The translations under genes and the position numbers were made by a program. DNA of 64,000 bases, from positions 1 through 64,000 of the forward strand of contig ABVW01000007.1 of NCBI GenBank assembly GCA_000173115.1, read 5' to 3'. This stretch comes from Flavobacteria bacterium MS024-3C. GTDB lineage: Bacteria > Bacteroidota > Bacteroidia > Flavobacteriales > Flavobacteriaceae. The stretch's first letter is position 1, and every line of letters begins with the position of its first letter. The notes under the pieces are model-generated. The model made no database searches, was not told where the DNA came from, and saw only the letters and a program-made list of their open reading frames with translations. Below, one piece after another: positions 62,638-64,000 of the stretch.

Positions 62638-62756
62638 GGGCGGTATGCTTTGGTATTTTTCTAAGAATTGCTTTGGTATTTTTTAGGACTTTTTTTGGCT
62701 TTTTAAAAGGACACAAACCCCTTCTTTTGCGCAGCAAATTTAAGGCTTTTTTATGG

Positions 62757-62764
62757 TATATTTG
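62757..62764 (+). promoter_or_regulatory. TAnnTTTG -7 element before the DUF3109 gene
   Basis: TATATTTG is an exact consensus match, 18 bases before ATG 62783. A TTG at 62727-62729 is farther upstream than usual (spacer 27). Confidence 0.6.
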
Positions 62765-62782
62765 CCCCTTAAAACCAATCAG

Positions 62783-63382
62783 ATGTTTCAAATCCAAAAA
62801 ACCCTCGTTTCAGAAGATCTTTTAGAAAATGATTTTGTGTGCAACCTCAGTGCCTGCAAAGGAGCTTGTTGTGTAGACGGAGACGCAGGAGCGCCTTTAG
62901 AGGAGAAAGAAACAGAGATTTTGGTAGACATATACAGCCGTGTAAAGCCTTATTTAAGGGCAGCGGGAATAGCGGCAATTGAAGACCAGGGTGCCTTTGT
63001 AAAAGGAGACGACGGCGAGTGGGAAACCCCCTTGGTAAACGGCTCAGAATGTGCTTATGTAATCTTTGACGAGAAGGGCATTACCAAGTGTGGTTTAGAG
63101 GCGGCTTATAACGATGGGGCCACCAAATGGAGGAAACCGGTTTCTTGCCATTTGTACCCTGTTCGCACCCGAGAATACAGCGAATTTACAGCCGTGAATT
63201 ACCACCAATGGAGTATTTGTTCGGATGCTTGTTCTTTAGGAGCAGAACTTTCCGTGCCTGTGTATGTTTTTGTGAAAGAAGCGCTGATCAGGAAATTTGG
63301 TGCTGCTTGGTATGAAGAACTGGCCCTAGTTGCCGCAACTTTAAAAGCAGCTGAAAAAGGATCTGAAAGCAACAAAAAATAG
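62783..63382 (+). CDS. DUF3109 family protein, Cys-rich
   Basis: The 199-residue cytosolic protein has an N-terminal Cys cluster (Cys20, Cys25, Cys29, Cys30 in FVCNLSACKGACC) and later cysteines (SECAYVIF, ITKCGLEAA, PVSCHLYPVR, WSICSDACSLG). This matches the DUF3109 family of Bacteroidota, with a metal or Fe-S-type Cys arrangement like that of YkgJ-related proteins. The role is unknown. ATG 62783 is preferred to 62753, because the -7 promoter element lies between them. Confidence 0.88.
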   Translation: MFQIQKTLVSEDLLENDFVCNLSACKGACCVDGDAGAPLEEKETEILVDIYSRVKPYLRAAGIAAIEDQGAFVKGDDGEWETPLVNGSECAYVIFDEKGITKCGLEAAYNDGATKWRKPVSCHLYPVRTREYSEFTAVNYHQWSICSDACSLGAELSVPVYVFVKEALIRKFGAAWYEELALVAATLKAAEKGSESNKK

Positions 63383-63459
63383 GCCACTTTTTTTCATTTT
63401 TTTTATTGCCACTTCCCAGCCTAGTCAGGGCGGGGCTTAAACCTACATTTCAACATTAA

Positions 63460-63478
63460 GTGTTAAAAACTTTACTGT
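63460..63478 (+). promoter_or_regulatory. Shared upstream motif GTGTTAAAAACTTTACTGT
   Basis: The 19-base sequence is identical to that at 43259-43277 upstream of the 98-residue gene. It lies 103 bases before the nrdB start. A TTTTTAACC in reverse sense sits near 63512-63520, making a loose inverted pair. A CATCTTTG (one mismatch to TAnnTTTG) follows at 63520-63527. An activator or regulator site is possible; nothing shows which. Confidence 0.35.
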
Positions 63479-63581
63479 TAAGTCTCTGCTTTTGCGGTCA
63501 GAACTCAAACATTTTTAACCATCTTTGTTAACCGAGTAAAGCACTTCTGTGTGCGCTGTGAAAAACCAAAAAAAAGACCCA

Positions 63582-64000
63582 ATGAGCAACAATGTAGAGC
63601 CTATTTTAACTGAGAATCCAGACCGCTTTGTAATTTTTCCAATCAAACACGATGATTTGTGGGAGTGGTACAAAAAATGTGAAGCTTGTTTCTGGACGGC
63701 AGAAGAAATAGACTTGTCAGAAGACCTCAACGATTGGAACAATAAGCTCAATGAAGACGAGCGTTATTTTGTAAAGCACATCTTGGCCTTTTTTGCTGCT
63801 TCTGATGGTATTGTCAACGAAAATCTCGCAGAGAACTTTGTGAGTGAGGTGCAGTATGCGGAGGCAAAGTTTTTCTACGGTTTCCAGATTATGATGGAAA
63901 ACATTCACTCGGAAACATATTCTTTACTCATAGATACTTATGTGAAAGATGAGAAGGAAAAAAACAAACTTTTTAAAGCTCTGGAAAATTTTCCAGCGAT
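63582..64000 (+). CDS. nrdB: Class I ribonucleotide reductase beta subunit (3' end outside window)
   Basis: The first 139 complete codons (plus a partial 140th) from ATG 63582 encode the start of the R2 protein; the frame stays open to the window edge. Metal ligands and radical tyrosine are visible: Asp75 ([10 protein letters not shown]), Glu106 and His109 ([13 protein letters not shown]) and Tyr113, in the E-x2-H-x3-Y spacing of class Ia. It would assemble the diiron-tyrosyl cofactor for the alpha subunit, making deoxynucleotides. The opening [20 protein letters not shown] is that of Flavobacteriaceae NrdB. The 199 bases upstream hold no gene but the motif listed above. Confidence 0.92.
   Translation, partial: MSNNVEPILTENPDRFVIFPIKHDDLWEWYKKCEACFWTAEEIDLSEDLNDWNNKLNEDERYFVKHILAFFAASDGIVNENLAENFVSEVQYAEAKFFYGFQIMMENIHSETYSLLIDTYVKDEKEKNKLFKALENFPA

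Overview
The window looks like a chromosomal segment of a marine-type member of the Flavobacteriaceae (Bacteroidota). The signs are a type IX secretion (T9SS) adhesin next to a PorP/SprF gene, several TAnnTTTG promoter -7 elements close to start codons, weak ribosome binding sites, and typical flavobacterial housekeeping genes. No rRNA, tRNA or CRISPR array was seen. REGION 1 (1-18.3 kb) holds surface proteins. A giant SprB-like repetitive adhesin is cut by the left edge of the window and overlaps a PorP/SprF-family gene. A 956-residue alanine/threonine-rich lipoprotein with its own strong terminator follows. REGION 2 (18.36-40.2 kb, plus strand, very AT-rich) is a surface glycan locus, probably O-antigen or capsule. 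It starts with an O-antigen ligase/polymerase-like membrane protein, a TPR-like protein, a winged-helix regulator, a nucleotidyltransferase and an ABC flippase-like transporter. A pseudaminic acid (Pse) block follows: pseC, an N-acetyl sugar amidotransferase with HisH/HisF-type partners, pseF, two GNAT acetyltransferases and pseI. Next come two candidate GT-B transferases, a phytanoyl-CoA dioxygenase-like protein, a hexapeptide acyltransferase, a GT4 transferase, a three-gene UDP-L-FucNAc/L-QuiNAc cassette and a WbuB-like transferase. PseB and PseG are not visible here. REGION 3 (40.2-44.6 kb) is a rearranged segment. Two 279-bp direct repeats, one carrying a frameshifted and one an intact 98-residue ORF, flank a minus-strand MBOAT/SGNH O-acylation pair, and a tyrosine recombinase follows. 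A fused remnant of another MBOAT/SGNH pair lies at 33.85 kb. REGION 4 (44.8-64 kb, clearly higher GC) begins with an epimerase, an initiating sugar-phosphate transferase and a WbpM/CapD-type dehydratase, which complete the glycan locus. It then turns to core genes: a small lipoprotein, hemH, a MATE transporter, a BNR-repeat exported protein broken by a frameshift, hemJ, an enoyl-CoA hydratase, a sensor kinase, an S41 protease, a dCMP deaminase, a HupE/UreJ protein, a TerB-DnaJ protein, a bacilliredoxin, a PlsC acyltransferase, a MarC protein, a DUF3109 protein and the start of nrdB. TOGETHER the glycan genes predict a repeat unit started on a lipid carrier by the 45.7-kb transferase, containing a 6-deoxy-L-HexNAc and a pseudaminic acid that may be amidinated, with O-acyl decoration. 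The most notable features are the amidotransferase/HisH/HisF trio inside a Pse block, the deletion-fusion and cassette-like O-acylation modules beside a recombinase, the decayed Pse-associated methylase, and the G-run frameshift in the BNR protein.
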